NCBI GenBank assembly: GCA_036898135.1 | Contig: CM072522.1 | Span: forward strand, 4,146,421 to 4,210,420 | DNA: 64,000 nucleotides | Direction: 5' to 3' | Source: Oncomelania hupensis | Taxonomy: Eukaryota; Mollusca; Gastropoda; Littorinimorpha; Pomatiopsidae | Shown: one piece after another, positions 21,401 through 31,819 of the stretch | How positions within the stretch are numbered: position 1 is the first letter of the stretch | Layout: every line of letters starts with the position of its first letter | Notes under the pieces: generated by a model | Told to the model about the DNA's origin: nothing | Databases searched by the model: none | Seen by the model: only the letters and a program-made list of their open reading frames with translations | Position numbers and translations under genes: made by a program

Positions 21401-21763
21401 GTTAGAAAACAGATTCCAGTTAGCTTGTTTCAGTTTCCACCTGCCATGAGTTTGCTCAAGGTTGTCTGAATCATGTTTTAATAAAACCGGAAAATGGTCG
21501 CTGCCATGGAGATCTTCTAAAACTGTCCATTTAAAATCCAAAAGTAAGGAGGGATCACAGATCGATATATCAATGTGGGACAAAGAAGCAGTTCTTGAAC
21601 AGGAAAACGTTGGAGCACCCTCGTTCAAAGTTACTAGGTTTAACGAGTCTAAAATGTCTTCAATTATTTTACCCTGAGAATCGGTACGATCGCTACCCCA
21701 CAGGGGAGAGCGTCCATTAAAATCTCCCAACAACAAAAAAGGGGTAGGTAACTGTTGGATCAA
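18412..21763 (-). pseudogene. LINE ORF2: APE endonuclease, RT, RNase H
   Basis: The endonuclease C-terminal half is at 20918-21763 (LLLGDFNGRSPLWG, SHIDISICDPSLL, GSDHFPVLL). RT follows at 18412-20952 with YRPIALTSCLCKTLERMVY, QCGFRSGRSTVDHL, FDLEKAYDTTW, GVPQGSILSPLLFN and the catalytic VDDFAL. An RNase H domain has LFTDGSKKGD, YTAELKAIHLAL, IMSDSLAAL and the final acidic AVDRAAKDA. The C-terminus has a CX2C...HX4C zinc motif (CFACDKSFSVRHFMSEC). A frameshift at about 20935 separates endonuclease from RT. The enzyme would nick target DNA, prime reverse transcription and remove RNA. The catalytic box reads VDDF rather than the usual FADD. RNase H plus zinc motif indicates the I/Jockey group. 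Confidence 0.9.
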
Positions 21764-21884
21764 CGTAGTACGAGGTGTTTAACGCAAGAGAATGCGATGT
21801 CTACGTACGTTGTACGAGATAGTATAAGGGAGGTAAAAGCGTTTATTAAAATAAATCCTTAATCATGATAATGAAACAAAAGTT

Positions 21885-21982
21885 GTTTCCCTTCAACTGT
21901 AATGTTTTGAAAAGAAAAAAGTTGTTTCCCTTCAACTGTAATGTAACAAAAGTTGTTTCCCTTCAACTGTAATGTTTTGAAA
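21885..21982 (+). repeat. Short tandem repeat, three units
   Basis: Three copies of GTTGTTTCCCTTCAACTGTAAT, separated by AAAAGAAAAA-type spacers, lie just upstream of the acidic ORF. Confidence 0.8.
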
Positions 21983-22026
21983 AGAAAAATATTTTGGTTT
22001 AGAGGTAATTTTCAAACAAAAAGCAC

Positions 22027-22266
22027 GTGTCGAAGCACTTGTTGCTGGCAAAATTTTCCGCCTCGTTCGTCGCCATCCTGGCACGCAGACCATACCCGGC
22101 AGAAGAGGTGGCGCAAATTTTTCAAAAAGAAAACTTTGATGATGATAGTGGGGATAAAGATTTTGATGCGGGTGATGATGTTTATTTGACGGAGGCTGGA
22201 GGGAGTGATTACGATTCGGACGAAGAAGATTGCCGCCTACAATCTTTAGCAGACGATGGTAGGTGA
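22027..22266 (+). CDS. Acidic small ORF, possibly a piggyBac transposase N-terminus
   Basis: The 79-codon ORF starts with a short basic/hydrophobic part (SFVAILARRPYPAEEV) and is then strongly acidic (NFDDDSGDKDFDAG, GGSDYDSDEEDCRLQ). Many piggyBac transposases begin with such an acidic leader, and the ORF lies within a pair of TTAA-flanked termini, which is the only basis for the suggestion. A GTAGGT donor-like site follows at 22259. No DDD catalytic domain is present downstream. Confidence 0.35.
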   Translation: MSKHLLLAKFSASFVAILARRPYPAEEVAQIFQKENFDDDSGDKDFDAGDDVYLTEAGGSDYDSDEEDCRLQSLADDGR

Positions 22267-22688
22267 AAAAAACCCTTGTTATTTTCACTAGATCTATAAT
22301 ATTATTTGCCTTTTACACAAACTATTTCTGTATTTATCAGGCTTTGTTTACAGTCCATTTTGGTTCACATAATTTTTTGTAATAGATCTTATTTCTATTT
22401 TGCAATTCTTTGCGTATGATGGGTGTGCAGTTGAGTGAGAGTGAATTTGTTTGCTCATGCCCCTAACTTTCCATCCCATAATTGTACTAACCAACAATCT
22501 TACACTTTTTGTGTCTGTTCTTTGGAATCTTTATTCAATTTCCTTTCATTTGATATATACTTTTATATATCTAGGTGTAATAGTTTAGCAACAATGGCAT
22601 ATATAACAAGGCATGTGTGTTCTTAATCGTAAGTCAAAATTTTCTTTAGCACAGAGCATGAAAAACATGTCAGCAGGCTAAGGGTTAA

Positions 22689-22984
22689 TAGACTATTGAG
22701 AATTCTGGTGTACTGAATTTTGATGAGTCACTAGTCTGGCAAGCAAGTTCAAACATTTTAGTTTCCAACACCCTTGGCAGAGGAAACAATTAACAAATGT
22801 CACTGAGGAAATTGTAACAGGCTGCCTTTCCCTTCTCTATTCAGTCTTCAATCAATCACCCACCAAAGACTGATCTTTTTACCCCAAAACAGCATTGAAT
22901 GAATAAAAGCTAATGACAAATCCTGGATAACACTGCACAGTTATTGTAATGAGAAAACACTCGCCTGGTTGCCAAAACAAATTT
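22689..22984. other. Non-coding flank with a short shared repeat
   Basis: A block at about 22786-22850 (ATTAACAAATGTCA ... TAACAGGCTGC) recurs at 34010-34065, so it is an interspersed repeat fragment. Nothing else is recognised. Confidence 0.4.
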
Positions 22985-24063
22985 TAAAAGAACTTGAAAG
23001 CCCAGAGCGTGTCAGCTGAATGTGCGATGTATGCACTTTTAAGGAAGTGTAGAAAGTTAGATTTGCAGCTTGATGTCCAGCTAGATCTCTTTGATACATG
23101 TATCAAACCGATTCTATTGTATAACTGCGAGGCATGGGCCCATGAAAAAATGATATTATGTGATAGGTTGCAACAAACATTTTTGAAAATGATCCAACAT
23201 AAAAACTTGCACGCCGACTTGCATGGTTTGGGTGGGGTTGGCTGTATTCCCGTCTCTTTGGATGCCTAATGCAGGTTTTGTTTTTGGTATAAATTGTAAA
23301 TAATACAAAGCATGGAGATGAGGTGCTACAGAAGACTTCTGGGCATTTCCTATACCCAGCACATCACCAACGATGGACCATCACACAAGCCATTGGACAA
23401 CACGATGACCTGCTCACAGTGGTGAAGAAACAGAAACTCCGATGGTATGGCCACGTCACCAGATCATCAGGCCTTGCAAAGACCATTATATAGGCACAGT
23501 GAAAGGTGGTAGAAGAAGAGGGAGACCGAAAAAGAGGTGGGAGGACAACTATCGAGAATGAACCCGTTTGACACTGAGCGAAGACTTGAGGGTTGGCAGA
23601 GAAAGATGGAGTACGCTGGCTAAACGATCATCTGTGATGCCCCAATGACCTCCAAGTTATGGGATAGGATAGGGTATAAATTTTGTATCAATTGTTGTAA
23701 CGATTCCACAAAAATGTCGGTGCTTATGTTTTGTCTGTGCTCTTATTTGTTCTTTAATAGTGAGTATAAATTATCTTGGTTAAATACTGTGCACGATCTC
23801 GGTTTGTCTTTCATATATGGTTGCGTGGTTGTAGTTATTCTCTGAATTATTTTAAGAATCTAGTCAAACAACGCCTGAAAGACCAATTTTTGCAAATCTG
23901 GCATCAGAATATAAATGAGCATTACAGCTGTATGTATTACTTACAGAAATTTCAAGGAAAAGTTTTGTTTTGAGGATTATTTACTTAAATTCAAAACTTT
24001 TTTAGAATCTGTTAAAATTTAGACTCAGTTGCCACAAACTTCCAATTTAAACTCAAAGATATA
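22985..24063 (+). pseudogene. LINE Y: broken ORF2 C-terminal region
   Basis: The plus strand encodes a non-LTR RT thumb (AECAMYALLRKCRKLDLQLD, LFDTCIKPILLYNCEAW, GCIPVSLDA) and then, beyond an RTE-like insertion, a C-terminal region (NYFKNLVKQRLKDQFLQIWH, NEHYSCMYY). It resembles the corresponding part of family X but is clearly a different family. Stops and frameshifts occur throughout (for example a stop at about 23268). The 3' end continues after family-X copy 1 at 32127-32187, ending in an AATCAATCAATAAAT-type tail. Confidence 0.75.
23296..23672 (+). mobile_element. RTE-like 3' fragment inside LINE Y
   Basis: It matches the RTE-like C-terminus and tail (TGGTATGGCCACGTCACC, GATGGAGTACGCTGGCTAAA, GGGATAGGATAG). 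It is flanked by GGTATAAATT at 23286-23295 and 23673-23682, and LINE Y coding sequence resumes after it. Internal deletions are present compared with the copy at 1289-1878. Confidence 0.85.
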
Positions 24064-26690
24064 TAATATTCCGAGATTACGATTACGATTGTTTTATTCA
24101 GTATAAGGCCTTGAAGGGGTGTGTACAGTGAATTATCAAACAAAATATACATGTATAACAAACACTCAATCAGAGGAAACAAATCAGTGAATCTTACGAA
24201 ATTGCTATCTCCCTCATTTTAAACGCTTTGTACAAAAATATACATAACTTTCGAACAGTTTCTTGGCTTGTGGATGACAGCAAAATATTAAAGCTAAATG
24301 CATTTGGGTTTCTAATAAACTTAGTAGCAATAAATTGTTTTCTCAAATTTTCAAAAAAATGGACAGCGTAATACAAAATGCACTTCGTCCTCTCTTGATT
24401 CTTTACACAAGGGACATAATAACTCACTATCAGTCACTTGCCGATAGCGGTAATGATGCACAGCTCGGTCTGACACACCAAAACGAAATCTAGTCAAAAT
24501 AAATTTCATATGCTTATCTATATTCGATTGCAGATAAACTGGTATATAATGCATAGAGGGACTGAACATTCTATAAAATGCAAATCTATCACTATTACTA
24601 ACATGTTCATTCCAGTTCTGCCACTTACAATCAATCAAGCGTCCTTTAAACGCACGTAAAAATTCTTTCATGTTACCAACACTTTGGTTCACCCATACAT
24701 AGCCAAAACCATTCTCACAAAGACATGATCGTACCTTAGAAACCCAAGTAATCTTACCTCTAGCATCTAAATTATACAGCATTAAATAAGCTTTCCTCGG
24801 AATTCTATGCGCTTCCATCTGTGTTAATCTGAACCAATAACGAACACAATTAACAACAGAATTAATAGAGATAGGATATCTGTTAAGTTCTCCGTATACA
24901 AGGTCATTAGGTGTGCACATATGTACAGCCAAAAACTTTTTTAATGCAAACAAATGAACCTTTTCACAATTTTGTGCTGCTTTCTCCAACCCCCAAATTT
25001 CAGATCCATACTGCATAATAGGCTGTATTTGAACATCAAAAAGCTTCAAAAACAATTCTACTGATATGTTGTTAAATGCATTTAGTTTCTGTATTACACA
25101 AATAAGTGCTTTTTTTTTAGCTCTGCTAGCTAGATCTTTACATGCTGCTGAAAAGCTAAGTTTCGTTGAAAAATAAATACCCAAGTATTTATAAGCATTT
25201 ACAACCGACATAATATTACCGTCAAACATCCACCTTTCTCTTGCACCTAAATATCCGCCTTTCCCAAAATCCAATAATGTCACTTTTGTCTGCATTTACT
25301 TTAAGGCCTAATGAAACTGATGTGCGTTGTAAGTTATTCAACTGGTTCTGCAGCCCTACAACCGTTTCTGTCAAGAGAACCACATCATCTGCTAACAGGA
25401 GAATAAACAGTTCAAAAACCTTAATCTCCAAATTTACTCCATGTCTGCCACAATTAATTACTTCCACTGCTAATTCATTAATAAATAAGGAAAATAAAAT
25501 CGGACTGCAGACATCTCCTTGCTTTAAACCAGCCGAACAGTTAATATAATCTGTAAGCTTAGCGCTGCATCTTACTCTTGCTCTAACACTACTATACATA
25601 CTTCTAATACACTGGAACAGTTTCCCCTTTATACCATATTTCAGTAACACGGGCCAAAGTAAATTTCGGTTAATGGAATCAAAACATTTTTTAAAATCAA
25701 TGAAGGCAACATAAAGCTTACGGTTAGAATTAAACTGTTTCTGTACACATGCCAAAAGTGAGAACAAATGGTCTATCGTTGAATATCCTCTTTTAAAGCC
25801 AGCCTGGTATTCACCGGTCAGGTTATTTTCTTCCGCCCATAACTGCAGTCTTCTGTTAATAATTGTACTGTATAGTTTACTGCTAATGTCACAGAGGCTA
25901 ATACCACGGTAATTTCCCAGTCTGTTTACATCCCCTTTCTTAAATATTGGCAAAATAATAGATTCAGTCCAAAGATCAGGGAATATCCCATTATCAATTA
26001 AAACATTGAAAAACTTAACAAAAAACGGCACAATAAATTGACCAGCATTTTTAAAAAGCTCTCCTATTATCCCATCAGGTCCTGCCGCCTTTTTAGATTT
26101 TAATTTACGCACTGCAGACAACACGTCTTCGCCTGATATAGGCCTATTAAACTCAGAAACATCATCCTCGGCTCTTTCATCAGAGGCGATAAACGTATCC
26201 CCAAGATCATCTTTTTCAAGCAGTGCTTTGAAGTGTACAAACCATTCACCTACAGTTATTTGATTTCTAGTGCTTTTTTTCTTTGGCATAATATTATGAA
26301 CTGTCCCAAAATTCATGTTGTTTATTAATTGACTTCATTAACTTATCCATCATATCCTTATTGTACTGCTTTTTCTTATTAAACAACATATTTTTATATT
26401 CCCTCCTCAGTTTACAAAAAGCAACACGATCCTCAGATTTTAATGAGCGACGAAACCGTGTTAACATATTACGTAATTTTCTTCTTGCAGTCTTACATTC
26501 AAAATCAAACCAGTCCTGCACTTTCTTGCTTCCCTTTAAAACAATTCGTTTTTTCATGCAGTTCGCTAACTCTTTAATACAGTCATTAAACATTGTGAGA
26601 GCCAGATCAATATCACGGTCAATCATTTGCATTGCCAAATCTAATTTATTATGAGCTTCGTCTGTGGCAAAACCATTCTAATATACATCA

Positions 26691-27010
26691 CAGGGGTATG
26701 AATTGCTGAAGTGAAAAATAAAGGAAAGTAGGGGGGTCCGGGGGCATGCCCCCCCGGAAAATTTTCAAAATCAAGAACAAAATCTGTGCAATCTGGCGTA
26801 TTCTGATTGCAAAATGTAAGTAGTTTTGAAGTATGAAAAACATTCTTTTTTGTCTTTTTTTCTTGTGCTTTTTGTTTGAATGACCAAACAATATAATGCT
26901 GTGATGTAGTGCTGATAAACAATGTACAACTAACAGACACGTTGCATAAAGAAAATAACATACATTCAAAAAGGATTTTTGTATATAACTGTATACATGT
27001 ACAGTGATTA

Positions 27011-27048
<38 letters not shown>

Positions 27049-27777
27049 CTGTACACACACACAAAATTTGTACATAGTAGCTGAACATGTACACAGCTGT
27101 ATATTCAACATCTGAATATCAGCTGTCAAAAATAAACATAGCTCCAACATCAATATGGCAAGCAATGACATTCCAACTTGCTCTTCAGCTAAAACAACCA
27201 AAGAAAAAGAAAAACATATTTCCAGATTTGCCTAGAAGGATAAATATAAATAAATTACCTGAACAGCATTCCCAAGGCACAAGGACTGAATGAGCACCAT
27301 TCAATACTAGTTCTAACTCTTCTGAATGCACCAAATGTTCAAGTCAGTACACACAAAGAAGACAAAAGAAGACCTATAAAGTCTGTTTCATGCTAGGACA
27401 CACAGCAGATCTACACAAGTCATGAACACTTGAAAAAACCCTTGATGGAGGACTGTTTGGAAACAGACACATTCTTCTTGATGGCACTTGCTCTTTGAAA
27501 GACAGGTTCAAGTTCTTCAACATCTTTCACGCCAAAACCTTCTTGAAAAGTTTCACCACGCTGTACAATCATAGCCTTTAAAGACATGATGGCGGTGATT
27601 AAGTACAACGACCTCGACCTCACTTCCGGTGAGACTTCTGTTGCGCTGTGTCTAAACACCGCAATAGTGTAAAATTTTTTTTTTTTTTAATTTTTTGGCG
27701 GAAGCATTATTGTTTTTGGCGGATGGGATTTTTTTAATGGCGGAAATCCGCCAAATGGCGGACAATTCCCACCCCTG
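26691..27777. mobile_element. hAT-type DNA transposon, non-autonomous
   Basis: The ends read CAGGGGTATGAATTG and, reversed, CAGGGGTGGGAATTG, matching at 13 of 15 positions, with the CAGGGGTG start common in hAT elements. Flanks are ACATCA (26685-26690) and ACATCACC (27778-27785), close to an 8-base hAT duplication with two bases lost. Removing it brings the flanking family-X reading frame back together. It includes an (AG)n run (27013-27046) and a G/C hairpin-like run near 26733-26758, but no hAT transposase. Confidence 0.8.
27420..27659 (-). CDS. Small ORF in the hAT element, with a PCNA-box-like end
   Basis: A 79-codon minus-strand ORF ends QSSIKGFFKCS, which fits the PCNA-interacting pattern Q-x-x-[I/L]-x-x-F-F. 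The upstream part (GVKDVEELEPVFQRASAIKK) is not recognised. It may be a captured host gene fragment or a transposase N-terminus; similar tails occur at the start of some hAT proteins. It covers a quarter of the element and is the only sizeable ORF. Confidence 0.35.
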   Translation of the reverse strand: MFRHSATEVSPEVRSRSLYLITAIMSLKAMIVQRGETFQEGFGVKDVEELEPVFQRASAIKKNVSVSKQSSIKGFFKCS

Positions 27778-28218
27778 ACATCACCAAGATCAGAATTCCA
27801 GACAAATTTTTCAATTACAATGTCATCTAAAACAGCCGGCTCTACAGTATTTTCTTTGGGAAAAACAATGGAAAAGGTAACAGGCATATGGTTGCTTTCC
27901 GTGCGAGCTAATACATTTAAATAACAACCATCAAACACAGATGCTAAGAGATCACTTGACATTAAAAAATAATCAACAACACTGCTTCCTGCATCACAGA
28001 TGTACGTAAAGCGTCCTTCACGGTCACCATGACACGTACCATTCAATATACACAAATTCAATGCAGTGCACACATTTAACAACGACTTCCCAAATCCATT
28101 CAAAACTTTATCTTGAGAACATCTTCCATAACTAGCAGTACTACTTTCACACGAAATTTCAAAGTCGACTTCAACACTAACAGATTGTGAAACAGAACCC
28201 GTTCTTCCATTCAGATCA

Positions 28219-29547
28219 ACGATTCAACGAAGTTTATTGGCCAAATTGACATAAAACATGCACATGGAATATGTTGCGATGTGGCAGTAACATTCATAAA
28301 ACATACATGCAAACACACGTTTACCAGCTAATAAAATACTGATCAAGCGTGCACACATACATACGCAAACAACAAATAGTAAAAATAAACAAGTAGGTGC
28401 CAGTGGATTATGACGTGACGTCAGTAACAGCATTATACATTTAACATTATAAGAAATTTAAAGCGAGAGCAGCCTCTGGAAAAAAAGAATATCTAAAACG
28501 GTTTGTTCTGGTTTTGAGGGCTCTGAAGCGCCTGCCGGACGGAAGGAGCTCGAACAGATGGCCGGCTGGGTGTGAGGGGTCAGCTGTGATGTTTCTAGCT
28601 CTACGGACCAAGCGCGTGTTGTAGATCGAGGCGACAGATGGAAGTTCGCACCCGATAACTCTGGATGCGTGTTTTACGATGCGCTCAAGCTGCACTTTCT
28701 CCTCATCAGTGGCACCACCAAACCAGGTAGTGATGCCAAAGCAGAGGATGCTTTCGATCACTGCGCGATAGAACTGCGTCAGGACTTTTGCAGGCAACCT
28801 GAACTTCTTGAGTTGCCTCAAGAAGTGCAGGCGCTGTTGGCACTTTTTGATGATGGGGGTGGTGTTGTTTCCCCATGACAAGTCGTTCGAAATGACTGTG
28901 CCTAAAAATTTGAACTCTTCGACTTGTTCAACCCTTTCATCGTTGATCACAAGTGGTGAAAGTGGATCTTTAATTCTCCGAAAATCGACAATCATTTCTT
29001 TTGTTTTTGAAACGTTGAGCTCGAGGTTGTTCTCTGAGCACCAGTCAACCAACCGTTCGACCTCATCCCGATAGGCGGTCTCGTCGTCTTTGCTAATCAG
29101 GCCCTCAATGGTGGTGTCATCAGAAAATTTAATGACATGAACGGATGGAACATGTGACACACAATCATTTGTGAACAATGTAAAGAGAAGAGGGGAAAGG
29201 ACACAACCCTGAGGTGCTCCAGTGTTCAAAGTCCTGGAGTCAGACAACATCTTGCCCACCCTGACGACCTGGGGGCGATCCAGCAAAAAGTCTAAAAGCC
29301 AATGGCACACAGAAGGATGGACATTTAAGGTTAAAAGTTTATCAAACAGCTTGTGGGGTATGATGGTATTAAAAGCGGAACTAAAATCCACAAAGAGCAG
29401 TCTAGCGTACGTACGCGCCTGCTCAAGATGCTGCAGTACGTGGTGAAGGCCCAGAGCGACTGCGTCCTCCACTGACCTGTTTGCACTATAGGCGAATTGG
29501 AGTGGATCACGTAGGTGACCCGTGCATGCCTTCAGGTAGGTGAGGAC
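28219..29547 (-). mobile_element. Rex1/CR1-group LINE, 5'-truncated, in family X copy 1
   Basis: The insertion is flanked by GATCA at 28214-28218 and 29548-29552. The 3' end (minus) is CCAATAAACTTCG followed by a short tail. It encodes the RT region described at 28447-29547. It interrupts the endonuclease of the host LINE between the glycine and aspartate codons of its GDLNGR block. Confidence 0.85.
28447..29547 (-). CDS. Reverse transcriptase of the Rex1/CR1-group LINE, 5'-truncated
   Basis: An uninterrupted ~367-codon frame covers most of RT: DPLQFAYSANRSVEDAVAL, LFVDFSSAFNTIIPHKLF, TGAPQGCVLSPLLFTLFTND, the catalytic KFSDDTTIEGL, SKTKEMIVDFRR, and the thumb EFKFLGTVISNDLSW. It ends with the C-terminal block AGHLFELLPSGRRFRALKTR. 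The FSDD catalytic box keeps both aspartates. The lack of stops suggests a fairly recent insertion. The first RT residues, endonuclease and ORF1 are missing, so it could not move alone. A related but distinct family is at 61101-63062. Confidence 0.88.
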   Translation of the reverse strand, partial: VLTYLKACTGHLRDPLQFAYSANRSVEDAVALGLHHVLQHLEQARTYARLLFVDFSSAFNTIIPHKLFDKLLTLNVHPSVCHWLLDFLLDRPQVVRVGKMLSDSRTLNTGAPQGCVLSPLLFTLFTNDCVSHVPSVHVIKFSDDTTIEGLISKDDETAYRDEVERLVDWCSENNLELNVSKTKEMIVDFRRIKDPLSPLVINDERVEQVEEFKFLGTVISNDLSWGNNTTPIIKKCQQRLHFLRQLKKFRLPAKVLTQFYRAVIESILCFGITTWFGGATDEEKVQLERIVKHASRVIGCELPSVASIYNTRLVRRARNITADPSHPAGHLFELLPSGRRFRALKTRTNRFRYSFFPEAALALNFL

Positions 29548-30831
29548 GATCACCACAAATCAGAAGATAATAGTCATTGTTTAAAAGTGCGTGATCTGGT
29601 TTTTCTAACAAAGAAATGCCGTCTCCATCAACACCCACAAACTGATAATATCTAGACCCTTCACATACATATAACACATCCTTATCAACACCAAACAGGC
29701 TTTTGTCAATCACAAACAACATAAAATTTCCAGTTTTTACTTCAATACACTTAACAAAAGACACCATTTTATTTTTAATAAGGCAAACCACTCCACCTGA
29801 CGGTCTCCCAGCATCTGACAACTTTACAGACGGCTGACAGAAAACTTTAAATCCAGCAAAAACATCAATAGTCAATGATGCAATGAATGTTTCCACCATA
29901 CACACAAAATGAAATGATGAAACAAAATCCTGATCAAAAAGTTTTGACGTCAACCCATCCACATTCCAATGCAGAAACAAAAACGGTTTATTTGTATTTA
30001 CATTTTCACACTTCGAAACATCAACGGCAGCAACATCAGAAAGCGTTTCTGTATCATCTTCGTCACCACTATCCGTGTCCGGTGCCCTAAACAACGATTC
30101 ATAAGTAGGAATGTAAACATGACCTGTAGTAACCTTGTCCTTGACCTCACATGAACTCGAATTGGAGTATAAAGTTGACTCAACATTACGTGGCAGTAGA
30201 GAGTTTTCACGTGCAGTAACACTACAGACAAGGTCTTGAACCTGAGGGCATACACAATCAAAACAACCCCCTGTGCCCGTGCATAACAACATTGATCTCT
30301 GTCGTCAACTTGACATGTAGTCTCCAAAAAATTAATTTCATTGGTGTTAGTTACAGTAATGTTAACATCCGATTGACAAAAATCTTGTGCCAAACAGTCA
30401 TCACGACTTGAGACTGAGTCAACATAGCTGGTAAACAATATATTTTCATCAGAACAACTGCACTTTGACAAAAACGGAATTTCTGGATATATGCAACAAC
30501 AATCAGAGACTTTCGAATCAAAGTTAGGCAAAATTTGTTTCAAATTGACACACGGGCGGCCACCACATTATTCCTCTCCCACGAGACTTTTCCCATCAGC
30601 AGACAGAAAACATTTCTTTCCGTCAACAATCAAGTGGTCATGCACCATAGTCACCCTCATACCCTCACCCCTCTTTTCTTTCAACAATTTGGTCAACTTC
30701 TTCCTAACCTCCCTCTCCTCTGGTAAAGTCCTCTCCGATGAAAATGTTACTTCCTTTTAATTTTTCTTTGGCTTTGAGAACTTTAATCTTGACTTTATAG
30801 AAAGTGCATCTTGCGGATCAAGGGGGAATTA

Positions 30832-31311
30832 TTCAGATTGATTTGTATCCCGCTGCCATTCTCTCATCTCTTGTCTATGTCTGATCCGTAAGTGTATACA
30901 CGGCTGTAAATATTTATACTGTTTTCCTTCCTGGGCCTAACCGGGCATATAAATAGCTGTAAATAGGTTTTTGCTATTCTATTTTCTGTATTTTTTGTCA
31001 TTTGTGTACATAGTTGTAAATAGTATATCTTTGTCTTTTTTGTAATTTATGTACATAATTGTAAATAGTCTGTACCTTTACTGTCCCGTCTTTTGGTGTA
31101 TTGTAGCAAAAGTAATGTTTCATCGAGTGCATGTATTTATATGTTATGACTATGTAAAGCGTGGTGAGTCTGGTCATAGGCTGGAGTACCCGCTATATAA
31201 AAATCCGTTATTATTATTATTATTATTAAAAAAAAGTGGTGTTTCACCCGTCCCCTATACGCTTATGTGTCCGGGGACGTTAATCTATAAAACTAACTAA
31301 CTATTATTATT
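30832..31311 (+). mobile_element. L2-like LINE 3' end inserted in family X ORF1
   Basis: Bases 30832-31228 are nearly identical to the 3' UTR of the L2-like LINE at 5060-5510, including CTGATCCGTAAGTGTATACA and the CCCGCTATATAAAAATCCG-(ATT)n end. A further ~80 bases (31229-31311) end in a second tandem tail. The insertion is bounded by AATT at 30828-30831 and 31312-31315. Only a few codons of ORF2 remain. Confidence 0.8.
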
Positions 31312-31792
31312 AATTAGGTTTAGAACTGACTCGATGCACCAGATCAAACTCAATGTCCTCTGCAAAATCAAGCCGATCAGTAAACAGTTCTTTTAACGTC
31401 AATTCACAGCTCTCATTGGTCTCACCTGGTTCTCTGTCCAAACCATAGAACAAAAGGTTATTTCTTCTCGATCTGCCTTCCACGTCATCCAACGTCTTCT
31501 CAAACCCCACCACTCTCTTCAGCAATGCATCATTCGATCGCTCTAATTTTTCAATTTCTTTTTTCAGACCACTAACCTGCTCTTTCAAATTATCCACTTC
31601 ATTCTGCAGTTTTCCAACTTGACCTTTGATCGCCGCCACGTCTGCCTTCATGTCGTCTAGTTTCCCGTTCATAGAACTGTCCATGACGTTTAGTTTGGCC
31701 ATCACGTCCTCCAAAGTCAAGCTAGAGACACTTCCAGTCGACACCGTGCTCAGCCTCGTTTGCCGTGTTGTTGTAGTCTTGCTGTTATCCAA

Positions 31793-31819
31793 GGGACCTG
31801 GGTTCAAGTCCACATCTCC
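31793..31819 (-). other. 2A ribosome-skipping motif in family X ORF1, copy 1
   Basis: The codons give GDVDLNPGP, fitting the 2A consensus D-[VI]-[ED]-x-N-P-G-P. In known 2A peptides the ribosome fails to form the last Gly-Pro bond and continues, releasing two products. Here the released upstream piece would be a short hydrophobic, signal-like peptide. Confidence 0.75.

Larger units (their letters stand above)
18140..21770 (-). mobile_element. I/Jockey-like LINE with RNase H, 5'-truncated
   Basis: The minus strand carries most of ORF2 (see 18412-21763), a 3' UTR with the shared GGTCCTGATTTGGCTC motif at 18165-18200, and a short tandem tail (TTGTATC repeated) at about 18140-18155. ORF1 and the first part of the endonuclease are missing. 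A second, different copy of the C-terminus lies downstream of the stop (18234-18410). Confidence 0.85.
18119..22684. mobile_element. Candidate piggyBac-like element carrying a nested LINE
   Basis: A TTAA lies at 18115-18118 and another at 22685-22688. Just inside, the left end reads CCTTTAGGCTGCACTG and the right end, reversed, reads CCCTTAGCCTGCTGAC: inverted termini matching at about 12 of the first 13-14 positions, in the CCC-type style of piggyBac elements that target TTAA. The I/Jockey-like LINE (18140-about 21770) starts some 20 bases inside the left end. Without it the element is roughly 0.93 kb and encodes only the acidic ORF at 22027-22266, so it would be non-autonomous. The LINE's own target duplication was not found, so this reading is tentative. 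Confidence 0.45.
24194..30551 (-). pseudogene. Family X ORF2 (copy 1), broken
   Basis: Pieces in order on the minus strand: a leader with several Cys (30543-29998), endonuclease N-half (LHWNVDGL, ETFIASLTIDVF, GRPSGGVVCLI; 29553-30292), endonuclease C-half (SVVDYFLMSSDLL, SNHMPVTFSIVFP; 27778-28213), linker (26294-26638), RT fingers and palm (YRGISLCDISSKLY, EYQAGFKRGYSTIDHL, GLKQGDVCSPILFSLF, catalytic LLADDVVLL; 25222-26316), thumb (YKYLGIYFSTKLSF) and a zinc motif CPLCKESREDEVHFVLRC (24351-25295), ending 24194. Frameshifts at about 26300, 25250, 24400 and 30040, a stop at about 26675, and the nested elements make it non-functional. The protein would perform target-primed reverse transcription. 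Confidence 0.88.
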
